Positions 8,643 through 18,094 of a DNA stretch of 64,000 nt are shown piece after piece. This stretch comes from Aquabacterium parvum (GTDB lineage: Bacteria; Pseudomonadota; Gammaproteobacteria; Burkholderiales; Burkholderiaceae_C): assembly GCF_001447195.1 (NCBI RefSeq), contig NZ_LFRI01000165.1, forward strand, positions 1 through 64,000, in the 5' to 3' direction. Under the pieces are notes generated by a model. It saw only the letters and a program-made list of their open reading frames with translations. It did not search any database and was not told where the DNA came from. The translations under genes and the position numbers were made by a program. Numbering within the stretch: position 1 is the first letter of the stretch; every line of letters starts with the position of its first letter.

Positions 8643-9730
8643 CATGGGCGCTCGGTGCGCCGAGCTTTGCGCCAGGCGCCTGGGGCTTCTCCTGTCCAGC
8701 GTTTGAAGGCGTGGTTGAAAGCGCTTTGGTTGGCGAACCCGAGCTTGAGGGCCACGTCGGCCACCGACAGCTGTGCTTGACCGAGCAGGCGCAAGGCGCG
8801 CTCTTGCTGCAGCCGATCGACCAATTGACGGAACTGAAGCCCCTCCAGGTCCAGCCGATGCTGCAGCGTGCGAGGGGTCACGCCCAATGACGCGGCCACC
8901 TGGGTCAAGCTCGGGCGCGAGCCCTCCAGGGCGCGTCGGATGGTGTGCTTGACCATGCCCAACCAGGTGTCGGGGGCGCAGGCCATTTGCACCAGGCGTT
9001 CTTCGGCCAAGGCCAGCAGCCGGGCATGCACCTCGGCGCTCGCATCCTGCAGGGGCAGCCAAGCGTGGCTCGCCGGGGCGATCAGCTGGTTGCTGTCCTG
9101 GTTGAAGCGAACGGTGCCGCCAAAGGTGCTTTGAAAGAGTTGCAGATCCTGCGGATGCGGCGGAGGCGCAAAGCCGAAGTCGGCGTCACAAGCCAGGTCC
9201 TGGCGGCCAGTCAGGGCCCGTGCCTGGTGCACCTACAAACCGAGCGCAAACATGATGTGTGCCGGGGTCGGCGCGGCCATCACGGGCAGCCAGGTCATGC
9301 GAACTTGGCCCTCCTGCAGCGACAACGCCGTCAGGCTGACCTGATCGAGCAAAGGCTCGTATCGGTGCAGCACCAGCGCGGCATCGGCCAGGGTGGGGCA
9401 GGCCATCGCCAGGTAGCCCACGAGCCCCAGGTGCCTGGGCTGCACATGTGCGGCCAGCCTGAGGGGGTAGACCGGGTCGTTCAACACCGTGCACACGTGC
9501 GCCAGGAGGCGCGAGCTCAGCTGGCCATCCAGCCGCTGGGATGCGGGCGTCTGCAGCAAATGGCGCACCTCGTCGCCGAGGATGCTGACCGGGTCATGTC
9601 CGGATTTTTCCAGGTGTTCGAGCAGCGCATGCGCGTAACCCGCGATCACAGCGCCTGATTTGTCGTCAAAGATTCCTGGTGCATTCCCGGGTTTTGCGTC
9701 TCGGAACAAGGTGTCTGCGTGCCTTCGCAA
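8642..9730 (-). pseudogene. AraC-family regulator interrupted by an in-frame TAG
   Basis: Two open segments in the same frame, 9730-9236 and 9232-8642, are separated only by TAG at 9235-9233. Together they make an AraC regulator of about 362 residues: a PF12625-like N-terminal domain, then a C-terminal double helix-turn-helix (LGVTPRTLQHRLDLEG and VALKLGFANQSAFNHAFKRW). The codon after TAG is GTG, so re-initiation could yield the DNA-binding half alone, or the stop may be suppressed or a sequencing error. The start is uncertain (TTG at 9730; GTG at 9649 possible). It is divergent from the lipase locus, which it may have regulated. Confidence 0.75.
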
Positions 9731-9892
9731 TACCCCGTTGTGGGGAGGTTTTGAAAATGGTCGCCAGGCCTGCCGCGCTCTATCGGCCCTGGTTCCTCGA
9801 AGGACGCCAGTGGATCCCAGGAGTGCTCATTCCCCGAATGGGGGATACCCGGAGGCCAGTTCTCCGCTCTGCAACCAACTGGAAGTCCCCAC

Positions 9893-10827
9893 ATGAAACA
9901 ACAAGTCCGGCTCCTCGCCACTTCGGCGGCCACCCTTGCACTCTGGTCCGCACTCCCGGCTGCGGCCAGCACCTACGGCCAGACGCGCTATCCGATCGTG
10001 CTGGCGCATGGCATGACTGGCTTCGACAACATCGGGCCGATCGACTACTGGTATCGCATCCCGTCGAACCTGCGTGCCAACGGCGCCACCGTCTACGTCA
10101 CCCAGGTTTCGGCGTTCAACTCGTCCGAGTTGCGCGACGAGCAACTGCTGGAGCAGGTCGAGGAGATCGTGGCCGTCAGCGGCAAGCCCAAGGTCAACCT
10201 GATCGGCCACAGCCATGGCAACCACTCGTCGCGTTACGTCGCCGGCGTGCGGCCTGACCTGGTCGCGTCGGTGACCTCGGTGTCGGGGCCCACCTTCGGC
10301 TCCCCGGTGGCCGACGTGGTGCAGGGCGTCTCCGATCTGGGCGGGCCGACGCTGACCAAGGTGGTTGCATCGGTGGTCAGTGGCCTGGGCAAGCTGGTGG
10401 CCCTGCTCTCGGGCAACCCCCAGCTGCCGCAGGATTCGTTCGCGGGCATGCAGTCCCTGACCACCAAGGGCGCTGCGGACTTCAATCGGCGCTTCCCGGG
10501 GGGGGGGGGCCCTCCACGCCTTGTGCACAAGGGCCCGAGGTGGCCAATGGCGTGCGCTACTACTCGTGGAGCGGGGTGGGGCAGATCCACAACCTGCTGG
10601 ATCCGGCCGATTACGCGCTGGCGCTGTCGGGCCAGGCCTTCTTGGGCAAGCCGAATGACGGCCTGGTCGGGCAGTGCTCCAGCCACCTGGGCAAGGTCAT
10701 CCGGGACGACTACCGCATGAACCACTTGCACACGGTCAACCAGCTCTTCGGGTTGGTGGGCCTGGGCGTTGACCCAGTCGGGACGTACCGCGTTCACGCC
10801 AACCGACTGAAGTTGGCGGGCCTGTGA
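9893..10827 (+). pseudogene. Triacylglycerol lipase, frameshifted at a poly-G tract
   Basis: A secreted family I.1-type lipase split between two frames. The first part (9893 to the G-tract) has a signal peptide ending near PAAAS, the oxyanion segment VLAHGMTGF and the nucleophile elbow GHSHG. The second part (to TGA 10825-10827) has the catalytic Asp region NDGLVG, the Cys pair (TPCAQG and GQCSSHL) and the catalytic His region RMNHLHTVNQ. Frame is lost in a run of 12 G at 10498-10509; 10 or 13 G would join the halves. The second lipase at 11982 is unbroken at this point. LifO follows with overlapping stop/start, so the operon logic is intact. Confidence 0.85.
10498..10509 (+). repeat. G12 homopolymer (frameshift site)
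   Basis: Twelve consecutive G in the lipase coding region, at codons corresponding to the RRFPGG loop. It shifts the reading frame; one extra or two fewer G restores it. Possible slippage tract or sequencing artefact. Confidence 0.85.
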
Positions 10828-11876
10828 TGAAGCGACGCGGGTGGGAGGGGATCGCTGGCCTCGCGCTGGCGGCGTCCGGGGCGCTGTGGTGGGGCTGGCG
10901 CCCTGCGAGCGCTCCCGCTGTCGCTTCGCAAGACGGCGGGGATGCGCCGGGCGGATGGCACGCGCTGATCCAGGCGAGTGCCCCATCCGGCCCGGGGCTG
11001 CAGTCAGGGGTGGAAGGCTTGCCTGCGTCCCTTCAGGGCACCGAGCTCGATGGTCAGGTGCGTGCCGACGCGCAGGGGCGCTTGGTGGTCGATCGGGCGC
11101 TGCGCGACCGGTTTGACTACTTCCTCTCCTTGATCGGGGAGGAGCCCGAAGCCCGGGTTCTGGCGCGGCTGGATGCGCACCTCAAGTCCTTGCTGCCACC
11201 GCAGGCCCTGGCCACCGCCCGCGACCTGCTGGCCCGCTACATGGCTTTCCAGCAAGCGCGAGCCCGACTCGGGCAGCAAGACCCCCAGGCCGACGTGAGC
11301 ACGCTGGAGCCGGACGTGCTCAGGGCCCGTTTCGAGCGCATTCATTCGCTCAAGCAGGCGCATTTCGATGCGCAGGAGCTCGCGGCCTTTTTCGGGGATG
11401 ACGATGCCGAGGACCGCTACACCCTCGCGCGCCTGAGCCTGTGGCGAGACGCCTCGCTGGACAGCACGGCCAAGGCACTGCGGCTCAAGGCCTTGCAAGC
11501 GCAGTTGCCGCCAGCCTTGCGCGAGCGCCTGACGGTGGCCGACACCGTGGCCGATCTGCGTGCCCTGCGCGAGGACTGGCAGTCACGGGGCGGTGACGCC
11601 CAGGCCCTGCGGTCTGCGCGGCTGGCCCTGGTCGGGCAAGAGGTCACCGACCGGCTCGAGGCCCTCGATGCCAGGCGCGATGATTGGCGCGAAAGGGTGG
11701 CGAGCTACCTGCAGGGCCGCGCGGCGTTGCAGGCCGACCCCAGCCTGAGCACGACCTTGCGCGAGCAGGCGGAGTTGGCGCTCAGGCAGCGGCACTTCAC
11801 TCCCCAGGAGTGGCCAAGGCTGGAGGCCTGGACGCAGGCCCAGGCTCAAGGCGTCTCGCTCGGGTCACCTCGGTGA
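10827..11876 (+). CDS. lifO: Lipase chaperone (lipase-specific foldase) LifO
   Basis: 349-residue inner-membrane-anchored periplasmic foldase needed to fold the secreted lipase. One N-terminal hydrophobic helix (about residues 8-25) is followed by an Ala/Pro-rich linker and a helical, charged, Gln/Arg/Leu-rich domain. The family signature region is RVRADAQ-like VRADAQGRLVVDRALRDRFDYFLS. ATG at 10827 overlaps the lipase TGA by one base (TGATG), showing translational coupling; a GTG one codon earlier is also possible. It stays intact although the upstream lipase is frameshifted; it could serve the second lipase too. Confidence 0.88.
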   Translation: MKRRGWEGIAGLALAASGALWWGWRPASAPAVASQDGGDAPGGWHALIQASAPSGPGLQSGVEGLPASLQGTELDGQVRADAQGRLVVDRALRDRFDYFLSLIGEEPEARVLARLDAHLKSLLPPQALATARDLLARYMAFQQARARLGQQDPQADVSTLEPDVLRARFERIHSLKQAHFDAQELAAFFGDDDAEDRYTLARLSLWRDASLDSTAKALRLKALQAQLPPALRERLTVADTVADLRALREDWQSRGGDAQALRSARLALVGQEVTDRLEALDARRDDWRERVASYLQGRAALQADPSLSTTLREQAELALRQRHFTPQEWPRLEAWTQAQAQGVSLGSPR

Positions 11877-11877
11877 C

Positions 11878-11908
11878 ACCGCCCGCCCCCCGATGCGGGG
11901 GCGGTTTC
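11878..11908 (+). terminator. Hairpin after lifO
   Basis: ACCGCCCGCCCCCCGAT / GCGGGGGCGGT followed by TTCGTT; a strong GC stem with a short T-rich tail directly after the lifO stop. It probably ends the lip-lifO transcript. Confidence 0.6.
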
Positions 11909-11981
11909 GTTCGCTGGCGGAGGTAACATCCCGCGCCACTCAGCGGGTGGCGCGGTAACGCCCCTGGCGAAAGGAAACGCA

Positions 11982-12998
11982 GTGTCGAGCAAGCAAGCTG
12001 GGGGGCTCCCCCTGAGAAGAATGGGCGTGATCGGGGCCTTGGTGACCACCATGGCGTGGCCGGTCAGCACGGTGGGGCAGCCAGCGCCAGGCGCCGAGGT
12101 GTCCGCTCCCGTGGTGGTCGGTGGGGCTGCCGCATCGCCCTCGGGGCCGCGCTACCCCATCGTGCTGGTGCACGGCATGATGGGCTTCAAGGAGCTGGAC
12201 CTGGGCTGGCTTGGCAAGCTGCCTTATTGGCGCGGCATCGTCGATGCCTTGGTGGCCGAGGGCGCCACGGTGCGCGTGGTGCAGGTGTCGGCCTTCAACA
12301 CGTCCGAGGTCCGTGGCGAGCAACTGATCCCGCAAGTCGAGCAGATCCTGCGCGAAACCGGCGCGCAGAAGGTCCACCTGATCGGCCACAGCCACGGCAG
12401 CCAGACCAGCCGCTATGTGGCGGGCAAAAAACCCGAGTGGGTGGCTTCCGTGACCGCCGTCGCAGGCCCGACCTTCGGCTCGGAGTTTGGCGGCTGGATG
12501 CAGAAACAGGTCAAAGGCGACACCTGGGCAGCGAGCCTCATCATGGGCTTGGGACATCAGATCGGTCGTTTCGTGAACTGGGCCAGCGGCACCGATTTGC
12601 CGCAGGACGTCGGGGCAGCGCTGGCTTCCTTGCACAGCGAGGGCGCAGCCGATTTCAACCGGCGCTTTCCTGGTGGTGTGCCGTCCGAGCCGTGTGGTCA
12701 AGGGGCCGCCCAGGCGGACGGGATCCGCTACTACTCCTGGAGCGGTGTTGGTGCATTCCACAACTGGCTCAACCCCGCTGACTACCAGATGGCCCTGACC
12801 GATCTGGCGTTCAGCAAGGAGGAGGGAGATGGCCTGGTGGGGCGTTGCGCCAGCCACCTGGGCCAGGTCATCCGCGACGACCTGCCGCTCAACCACTTCC
12901 AGATCGTCAACCAGATTGGCGGCCTGGTGGGCGAAGGCGCCGACCCGATCGGCCCCTACGTGGAACACGCGCGCCGCCTGAAGGCGCTGGGGCTGTGA
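11982..12998 (+). CDS. Triacylglycerol lipase (second, intact copy)
   Basis: 338-residue lipase paralogous to the frameshifted gene at 9893. Motifs: RYPIVLVHGMMGF (oxyanion), GHSHGSQTSRYVAG (nucleophile Ser), the RRFPGG loop, Cys residues in SEPCGQG and GRCASHL (likely disulfide), catalytic Asp in GDGLVGRC, and His in PLNHFQIVNQ. The start is GTG at 11982 with AAGGAAA just upstream. An N-terminal hydrophobic segment suggests export, followed by an Ala/Val/Pro-rich stretch before the catalytic domain. It has no chaperone gene of its own, so LifO next door may fold it. Confidence 0.9.
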   Translation: MSSKQAGGLPLRRMGVIGALVTTMAWPVSTVGQPAPGAEVSAPVVVGGAAASPSGPRYPIVLVHGMMGFKELDLGWLGKLPYWRGIVDALVAEGATVRVVQVSAFNTSEVRGEQLIPQVEQILRETGAQKVHLIGHSHGSQTSRYVAGKKPEWVASVTAVAGPTFGSEFGGWMQKQVKGDTWAASLIMGLGHQIGRFVNWASGTDLPQDVGAALASLHSEGAADFNRRFPGGVPSEPCGQGAAQADGIRYYSWSGVGAFHNWLNPADYQMALTDLAFSKEEGDGLVGRCASHLGQVIRDDLPLNHFQIVNQIGGLVGEGADPIGPYVEHARRLKALGL

Positions 12999-13010
12999 GC
13001 CCGCTCGCGG

Positions 13011-13016
13011 GATAAT
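13011..13016 (+). promoter_or_regulatory. Candidate -10 element for purC
   Basis: GATAAT 31 bases before the purC ATG, just after the lipase stop. It suggests purC is transcribed separately from the lipase. Confidence 0.35.
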
Positions 13017-13046
13017 GCCGAGCTGACCTGAACGAAGACCGCTGCC

Positions 13047-13958
13047 ATGACCCAAGCCTTGCACACCTCCCAACTGAGCTCCCTGCCGCTGCTGGCCCGC
13101 GGCAAGGTGCGCGACAACTACGCCGTCGGCGACGACCGCATCCTGATGGTGGCCTCCGACCGCATCAGCGCCTTCGACGTCATCATGGGTGAGCCGATCC
13201 CTGGCAAGGGCGCGCTGCTGACGCAGATGGCGCTGTTCTGGTTCGAGCTGCTCAAGGACGTGGCCCCCAACCACCTCACCGGTGACGACCCGGTCAGCGT
13301 GGTGAGCGCCGCCGAGCGCGGCCAGGTGGAAGGTCGCTCGATGCTGGTCAAGAAGCTCAAGCCCCTGCCCGTGGAAGCCGTGGTGCGCGGCTACCTGGCC
13401 GGTTCCGGCTGGAAGGAATACCAGGACAACGGCATGGTGTGCGGCGTCAAGCTGCCCGCCGGCCTGAAGAACGCCAGCAAGCTGCCCGAGCCCATCTTCA
13501 CCCCCGCCACCAAGGCCGAGGTGGGCGACCACGACGAGAACATCTCGTACGAGAAGATGAGCGAGATCATCGGCGCCGACATGGCCGCCAAGGTGCGCGA
13601 GCTGGCCGTGGCCCTCTACAAGAAGGCCGCCGACTTCGCGCTGACCAAGGGCATCATCATCGCCGACACGAAGTTCGAGTTCGGCCTCGATGAGCACGGC
13701 AACTTGACCGTGATGGACGAGGTGCTGACGCCCGATTCCTCGCGCTTCTGGCCCATCGAAGGGTACGAGGCGGCCTTTGCCGCCGGCCAGAACCCGCCCA
13801 GCTACGACAAGCAGTTCCTGCGCGACTGGCTGGAGCAGGCCACCGTGAACGGCCAGCCCTGGGACAAGACCGCGCCGTCGCCGGCCTTGCCACAAGACGT
13901 GATCGAGCACACCTCGGCCAAGTACCGCGAGGCCCTCACGCGCCTGACGGGCGCCTGA
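13047..13958 (+). CDS. purC: Phosphoribosylaminoimidazole-succinocarboxamide synthase
   Basis: SAICAR synthetase of de novo purine synthesis: CAIR + aspartate + ATP to SAICAR. The 303-residue protein is of the longer type common in beta-proteobacteria and yeast-like PurC. Motifs: [11 protein letters not shown] (ATP site), [47 protein letters not shown], and [13 protein letters not shown]. The C-terminus is complete. purE and purK, acting on the preceding steps, are at 37.6-39.3 kb. It converges on engB with only four bases between the stops. Confidence 0.97.
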   Translation: MTQALHTSQLSSLPLLARGKVRDNYAVGDDRILMVASDRISAFDVIMGEPIPGKGALLTQMALFWFELLKDVAPNHLTGDDPVSVVSAAERGQVEGRSMLVKKLKPLPVEAVVRGYLAGSGWKEYQDNGMVCGVKLPAGLKNASKLPEPIFTPATKAEVGDHDENISYEKMSEIIGADMAAKVRELAVALYKKAADFALTKGIIIADTKFEFGLDEHGNLTVMDEVLTPDSSRFWPIEGYEAAFAAGQNPPSYDKQFLRDWLEQATVNGQPWDKTAPSPALPQDVIEHTSAKYREALTRLTGA

Positions 13959-13962
13959 GCGC

Positions 13963-14847
13963 TCAGGCCCGATCGGGGTCTTCGGCAGCGGCCGCTGCGT
14001 CAGCCGCGTCGGCTGCTGCAGCCGCTTCCGCCAGGGCGGCGGCTTCGGCGGCCAGGGCCTGGGCTTGTTCCGGGCTCAAGGCCCAGCTCTGCAGCAGCTC
14101 GGCCGCGTCGCCCACGCCGGTCTTGTTCAGCGACGAGAACAAAGCGATGCCGATGTCCGCCTCGTCCGTGGCCAGGTCGGCCAGCACCGTTTGCACCTGG
14201 CGCAACGAGTCAGCCTGCTCCTTGCGGTTGAGTTTGTCGGCTTTGGTCAAAAGAACCAACAGCTTGACCTCACCGTTGCGGATGCGCGGCGCCACGAACC
14301 CCAACAACTGCGTGTCGAGCTCGGTGAAGCCGTGTCGGCTGTCGACCATCTGCACGACGGCGCACAGGTTGCGGCGGCGAGCCAGGTAGTCGGCCATGAC
14401 CTCTTGCCAACGCAGCTTGGCCGTGCGGTCGACGGCGGCGTAGCCGTAGCCGGGCAGGTCGGCCCAGATCTGGTCGGGCGCGGCCTTGGGGCCCAGGTGG
14501 AAGAGGTTGATGTGTTGCGTGCGACCCGGGGTTTTGGACGCGTAGGCCAGCTGGCGCTGCTGGGCCAGCGTGTTGATGGCCGTGGACTTGCCTGCGTTGG
14601 AGCGGCCCACGAAGGCCACTTCCGGCAATTCGTGCACCGGCAGCTGGTGCAGCTGGGCGGCGGTGGTGAAAAAACGCGCCGAGTGGGCCCAGGCCAGGGC
14701 CAGCTTGGCAGGGTGCTGGGCCAGGTCCTTCGTGGGGGCCGGGCCGGGGTTGGCGGCAGCCTGGCTGGCGTTGGGCGCAGGGCGCGGACGGCGCCTCGGA
14801 CCGGGGTTTGTGCTCGCCTTGGGGCGAGAGGGTGTCGAACGGGTCAT
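13963..14847 (-). CDS. engB: Ribosome biogenesis GTP-binding protein EngB/YsxC
   Basis: GTPase required for large-subunit ribosome assembly. G motifs in order: G1 GRSNAGKS, G2 in TPGRTQHINLF, G3 DLPGYGYA, G4 TKADKLNRKE, and a G5-like SSLNKTG. At 294 residues it is longer than typical EngB (about 200): an N-terminal Pro/Arg/Ser-rich extension of about 45 residues and a C-terminal Ala/Glu/Asp repeat-like tail of about 45 residues are added, both low-complexity. The core is normal. Divergent from the diheme cytochrome gene. Confidence 0.93.
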   Translation of the reverse strand: MTRSTPSRPKASTNPGPRRRPRPAPNASQAAANPGPAPTKDLAQHPAKLALAWAHSARFFTTAAQLHQLPVHELPEVAFVGRSNAGKSTAINTLAQQRQLAYASKTPGRTQHINLFHLGPKAAPDQIWADLPGYGYAAVDRTAKLRWQEVMADYLARRRNLCAVVQMVDSRHGFTELDTQLLGFVAPRIRNGEVKLLVLLTKADKLNRKEQADSLRQVQTVLADLATDEADIGIALFSSLNKTGVGDAAELLQSWALSPEQAQALAAEAAALAEAAAAADAADAAAAAEDPDRA

Positions 14848-14856
14848 GGGACATTG

Positions 14857-14862
14857 TAAAAT
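14857..14862 (+). promoter_or_regulatory. Candidate -10 element for the cytochrome gene
   Basis: TAAAAT (preceded by TG) just upstream of the engB start and on the opposite strand, about 120 bases before the cytochrome ATG. Confidence 0.3.
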
Positions 14863-14984
14863 CTCTGGGTTTGTTTGCCCAAACTGCGTTGGCTCTGGTT
14901 TTCGCAGGTCCGGGTGATCCCCACCGCGCTCGTTGCCCCGAAAGCCGCGAGCGACCCCAACAACAAGCCCAGACTCCCAACGTC

Positions 14985-15611
14985 ATGAAGCGCTTTTCTC
15001 ACCTGATCGCCCTGGCCTCGGTGGCCTTGTCCCTGTCTGGCCTGGCGCACGCCTCCGCTGCTGGCAAGGTCGCCAAGCCCGATCTCGCCGCAGGTGAAGC
15101 CAAGGCTGCGGCCTGCATGGCCTGCCACACCGCCGACGGCTCGCGTGGTGCGCCCGCCTACCCGATCCTGCAAGGCCAGCACCCCGAGTACCTGGTCAAG
15201 CAGCTGACCGAGTTCAAGGAAGGCAAGCGCAAGAACAGCATCATGTCCGGCATGGCCGCGCCGCTGACGCCCGAAGACATGCGCAACATCGCGGCCTTCT
15301 ACGCCTCCAAGAAGGCCAAGGACGGCTCCGCCAAGAACGCCGCCCTGGTGGCCCTGGGCGAGAAGATCTACCGCGGGGGCATCGCCAAGAAGGGCGTGCC
15401 CGCCTGCGCTGGCTGCCACAGCCCCAACGGCGCTGGCATCCCCGTGCAGTACCCCCGCCTGGCCGGTCAGCACGCCGACTACACCAAGCTGCAGCTGACG
15501 ACCTTCCGCCAGGGCGAGCGCACCAACAACGCCCAGATGGCGACCATCGCCGCCAACCTGAGCGACAAGGAAATCGAAGCGCTGTCCGACTACATCGCCG
15601 GCCTGCGCTGA
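14985..15611 (+). CDS. Diheme cytochrome c4-like protein
   Basis: 208-residue periplasmic electron carrier. A signal peptide (MKRFSHLIALASVALSLSG, cleaved near AHASA) precedes two similar cytochrome c domains, each with one heme-binding CxxCH: CMACH and CAGCH. Axial Met candidates lie in NSIMSGMA and NNAQMATIA. Length and the two-domain repeat match cytochrome c4, which feeds terminal oxidases. The frame is open upstream but the signal peptide fixes the ATG at 14985. The cytochrome maturation genes resB and ccsA follow, a functional link since this protein needs heme attachment. Confidence 0.9.
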   Translation: MKRFSHLIALASVALSLSGLAHASAAGKVAKPDLAAGEAKAAACMACHTADGSRGAPAYPILQGQHPEYLVKQLTEFKEGKRKNSIMSGMAAPLTPEDMRNIAAFYASKKAKDGSAKNAALVALGEKIYRGGIAKKGVPACAGCHSPNGAGIPVQYPRLAGQHADYTKLQLTTFRQGERTNNAQMATIAANLSDKEIEALSDYIAGLR

Positions 15612-15714
15612 TGGGCTTGGCCGTGTGAGCTGCCGCTGTCCGCGCCATTCAGGCGGGTCAGGCGGCCCACGGCGTCAGATGCCTGCAGCCAGCGATGCTG
15701 CACACAACACACAG

Positions 15715-15751
15715 GCGGGAACCCTGAGCGGGGTGGCCCGCTTTTGTTTTG
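15715..15751 (+). terminator. Terminator after the cytochrome gene
   Basis: GCGGGaACCC, loop, GGGGTggCCCGC followed by TTTTGTTTT. It separates the cytochrome from resB. Confidence 0.7.
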
Positions 15752-15811
15752 GGCGCTCGCCGCCCACATGACCGATCATTCCAGGCACCAACGCGCCTCA
15801 CCGACGCACCC

Positions 15812-18028
15812 ATGAACGCCACGGCCCTGCCATCTCACCGCACACCCGCCTCCGACTGGCGTCGCCAGGCGCTGGAGCTGTTGTCGTCGATGCGTTTTGC
15901 CATCGCGCTGCTGACGGTGATCTGCATCGCCTCGGCCATCGGCACGGTGGTCAAGCAGGGCGAGCCGCTGGTCAACTACGTCGACCAGTTCGGGCCCTTC
16001 TGGGCCGACGTGTTCGGCGCGCTGGGGCTCTACCGCATCTACAGCACGGGCTGGTTCCTGGTGATCCTGGCCTTCCTGGTGGTCTCGACCAGCCTGTGCA
16101 TCGCGCGCAATGCGCCCAAGATCCTCGCTGACCTGCGCACGCACAAGGAGCACATCCGCGAGCAGGCTTTGCAGGCCTTTCACCACCGCGCTGCAGGTGC
16201 GCGTGCTCAGCCGCTGGCTCAGACGCAGACCGAGGTGCTGCAGGTGCTGGCGCAGCAGGGCTGGTCGGTCAAGTCTCAGCAACGCGAGGCCTCGGTCCGA
16301 GGCGAAGCGGGCGTGATGATCGGCGCGCGCCTGGGTGCGGTCAACAAGCTGGGCTACATCGCGGCGCACAGCGCCATCGTGCTGATCTGCCTGGGCGGTT
16401 TGTTCGACGGCGACCTCATCATCAAGGCGCAGGTGTGGGCGCAGGGCCTCAAGCCCTTCCAGGGCGGTACCGAGACCGAGCAGGGCCGCCTCAGCGTGAC
16501 CAACCCGGCGTACCGGGCCCAGCTCTTTGTGCCCGAGGGTGCGCGCACCAACGCGGCGGTCATCAACCTCGAAGACGGCATGCTGCTGCAGCCACTGCCC
16601 TTCGACATCGAACTCAAGAAGTTCTCGGTGGACTACTACGCCACCGGCATGCCCAAGCGCTTTGCCAGCGACATCGTCATCCACGACCCGCGCGCGACCG
16701 AGCCCAAGGCCTTCACGGTCGAGGTCAACCACCCGGTGGTCTACGACGGTGTGACGATTTTCCAGTCGAGTTTCGAAGACGGTGGCTCGTCGGTGCGCCT
16801 CAAGCCGCTGCGCCTGGACGCGGCGCCGGCCCAGGCTGCGGCCGAGTCGCTCGAGTCCACGGTCGGGCAAGCGCCGCAGGGGCTGCCGGCGCAGTGGTTC
16901 GAGCGCTCGGCGCAAGGGCCCCTGCAGCTGGAGGTCAGCAACCTGCGCATGATCAACGTGGAAAACCTGGCCGAGGCGCGCAGTGCGCAGGCTGCAGGTG
17001 AGGCGGGCGAAGCGGCTTCGGGCAGCGCCACCGACACGCGCGGCGTCAACGTGGGCGAGCTCACCAAGCACCTGGGCTCTGGCGCCAAGTCGCCGGGCAA
17101 CAAGGAGCTGGTCAACATCGGCCCTTCCATCACCTACAAGCTGCGCGATGGCGCTGGCCAGGCCCGCGAGTACCAGAACTTCATGGCGCCCGTGAAGCTC
17201 GACGGCCGCATGGTGTTCCTCTTCGGCGTGCGCGACACGCCGGCCGAGGGCTTTCGCTACCTGCGCGTGCCGGCCGACCCCAACACCTCGGTGGACACCT
17301 GGTTGCGCCTGCGCCAGGCCCTCAATGACGAGGCGATGCGAGCCGAGGCGGCGCGCCGTTTCGGGCGCATGGCCGCGCCCGCAGACCGCAGCGAGCTGCA
17401 GGCACAGTTGGCCGACTCGGCGCAGAAGGCGCTGGGCCTGTTCGCCGGTGCGGTGGCGGCCCGCCAGGGGGCCCAGCCCATCGGTGGCCTGCAGGGCCTG
17501 TCGGATTTCATCGAGGTGGCGGTGCCCGAGGCGCAGCGCGAGCAGGCCTCGGCCACGCTGGTGCGCATCCTCAATGGCGCCTTGTTCGAGCTGCTCAACG
17601 TCAGCCTGGAGCGGGCCGGGCAGCAGCCCTGGTCGGCCGAGGGCGAGGCCGGCGAGCCCGTGCGCGAATTCATGACGCAAGCCGTGCTGGCCCTGTCGGA
17701 TGCCTACTTCTACCCCTCGCCAGTGCTGCTGACGCTGGAAGGCTTCGTGCCCAAGCAGGCCAGCGTCTTCCAGGTCACGCGCACCCCTGGGCGCAACGTG
17801 GTCTACCTGGGCTGTGTGCTGCTGATCGTCGGGGTGTTTGCCATGCTTTACATCCGCGAGCGCCGCCTGTGGATCTGGCTGCAGGATGATGGCGCCTCTG
17901 GCACCCGCATCAAGCTCGCCCTGTCGTCTACCCGACAGACGCTGGACACCGATCGCGAGTTCAATCGCCTGCGCGACACCCTGTTGGGCGCGCAGGCCGA
18001 TGTGCCCGCACCGGCTGCCCAAGCCTGA
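15812..18028 (+). CDS. resB: Cytochrome c biogenesis protein ResB (Ccs1)
   Basis: 738-residue membrane component of System II cytochrome c maturation, which together with CcsA exports and attaches heme to apocytochromes. Hydrophobic helices occur near residues 25-50, 75-95 and 170-190, a long periplasmic domain follows, and a final helix (NVVYLGCVLLIVGVFAMLYIRE) lies near 660-680. The ATG at 15812 is chosen over upstream in-frame codons because MNATALPSH leads into the conserved first helix region (ELLSSMRFAIALL). CcsA follows 66 bases downstream. Confidence 0.93.
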   Translation: MNATALPSHRTPASDWRRQALELLSSMRFAIALLTVICIASAIGTVVKQGEPLVNYVDQFGPFWADVFGALGLYRIYSTGWFLVILAFLVVSTSLCIARNAPKILADLRTHKEHIREQALQAFHHRAAGARAQPLAQTQTEVLQVLAQQGWSVKSQQREASVRGEAGVMIGARLGAVNKLGYIAAHSAIVLICLGGLFDGDLIIKAQVWAQGLKPFQGGTETEQGRLSVTNPAYRAQLFVPEGARTNAAVINLEDGMLLQPLPFDIELKKFSVDYYATGMPKRFASDIVIHDPRATEPKAFTVEVNHPVVYDGVTIFQSSFEDGGSSVRLKPLRLDAAPAQAAAESLESTVGQAPQGLPAQWFERSAQGPLQLEVSNLRMINVENLAEARSAQAAGEAGEAASGSATDTRGVNVGELTKHLGSGAKSPGNKELVNIGPSITYKLRDGAGQAREYQNFMAPVKLDGRMVFLFGVRDTPAEGFRYLRVPADPNTSVDTWLRLRQALNDEAMRAEAARRFGRMAAPADRSELQAQLADSAQKALGLFAGAVAARQGAQPIGGLQGLSDFIEVAVPEAQREQASATLVRILNGALFELLNVSLERAGQQPWSAEGEAGEPVREFMTQAVLALSDAYFYPSPVLLTLEGFVPKQASVFQVTRTPGRNVVYLGCVLLIVGVFAMLYIRERRLWIWLQDDGASGTRIKLALSSTRQTLDTDREFNRLRDTLLGAQADVPAPAAQA

Positions 18029-18094
18029 TGTTTTCCCATTTCGCCTTTGCCCGGATCCCTGGCCAGCGCATCACCGACCGAGGACGCCCCTGAC

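Noticed and set aside
8642-9730. Two separate regulator genes
   Set aside because: Both parts are in the same frame and make one AraC protein; the split is a single TAG.
11940-13910. 656-codon minus-strand open frame
   Set aside because: Antisense to the lipase and purC genes, no motifs.
15776-18022. 748-codon minus-strand open frame
   Set aside because: Antisense to resB, composition typical of shadow frames.
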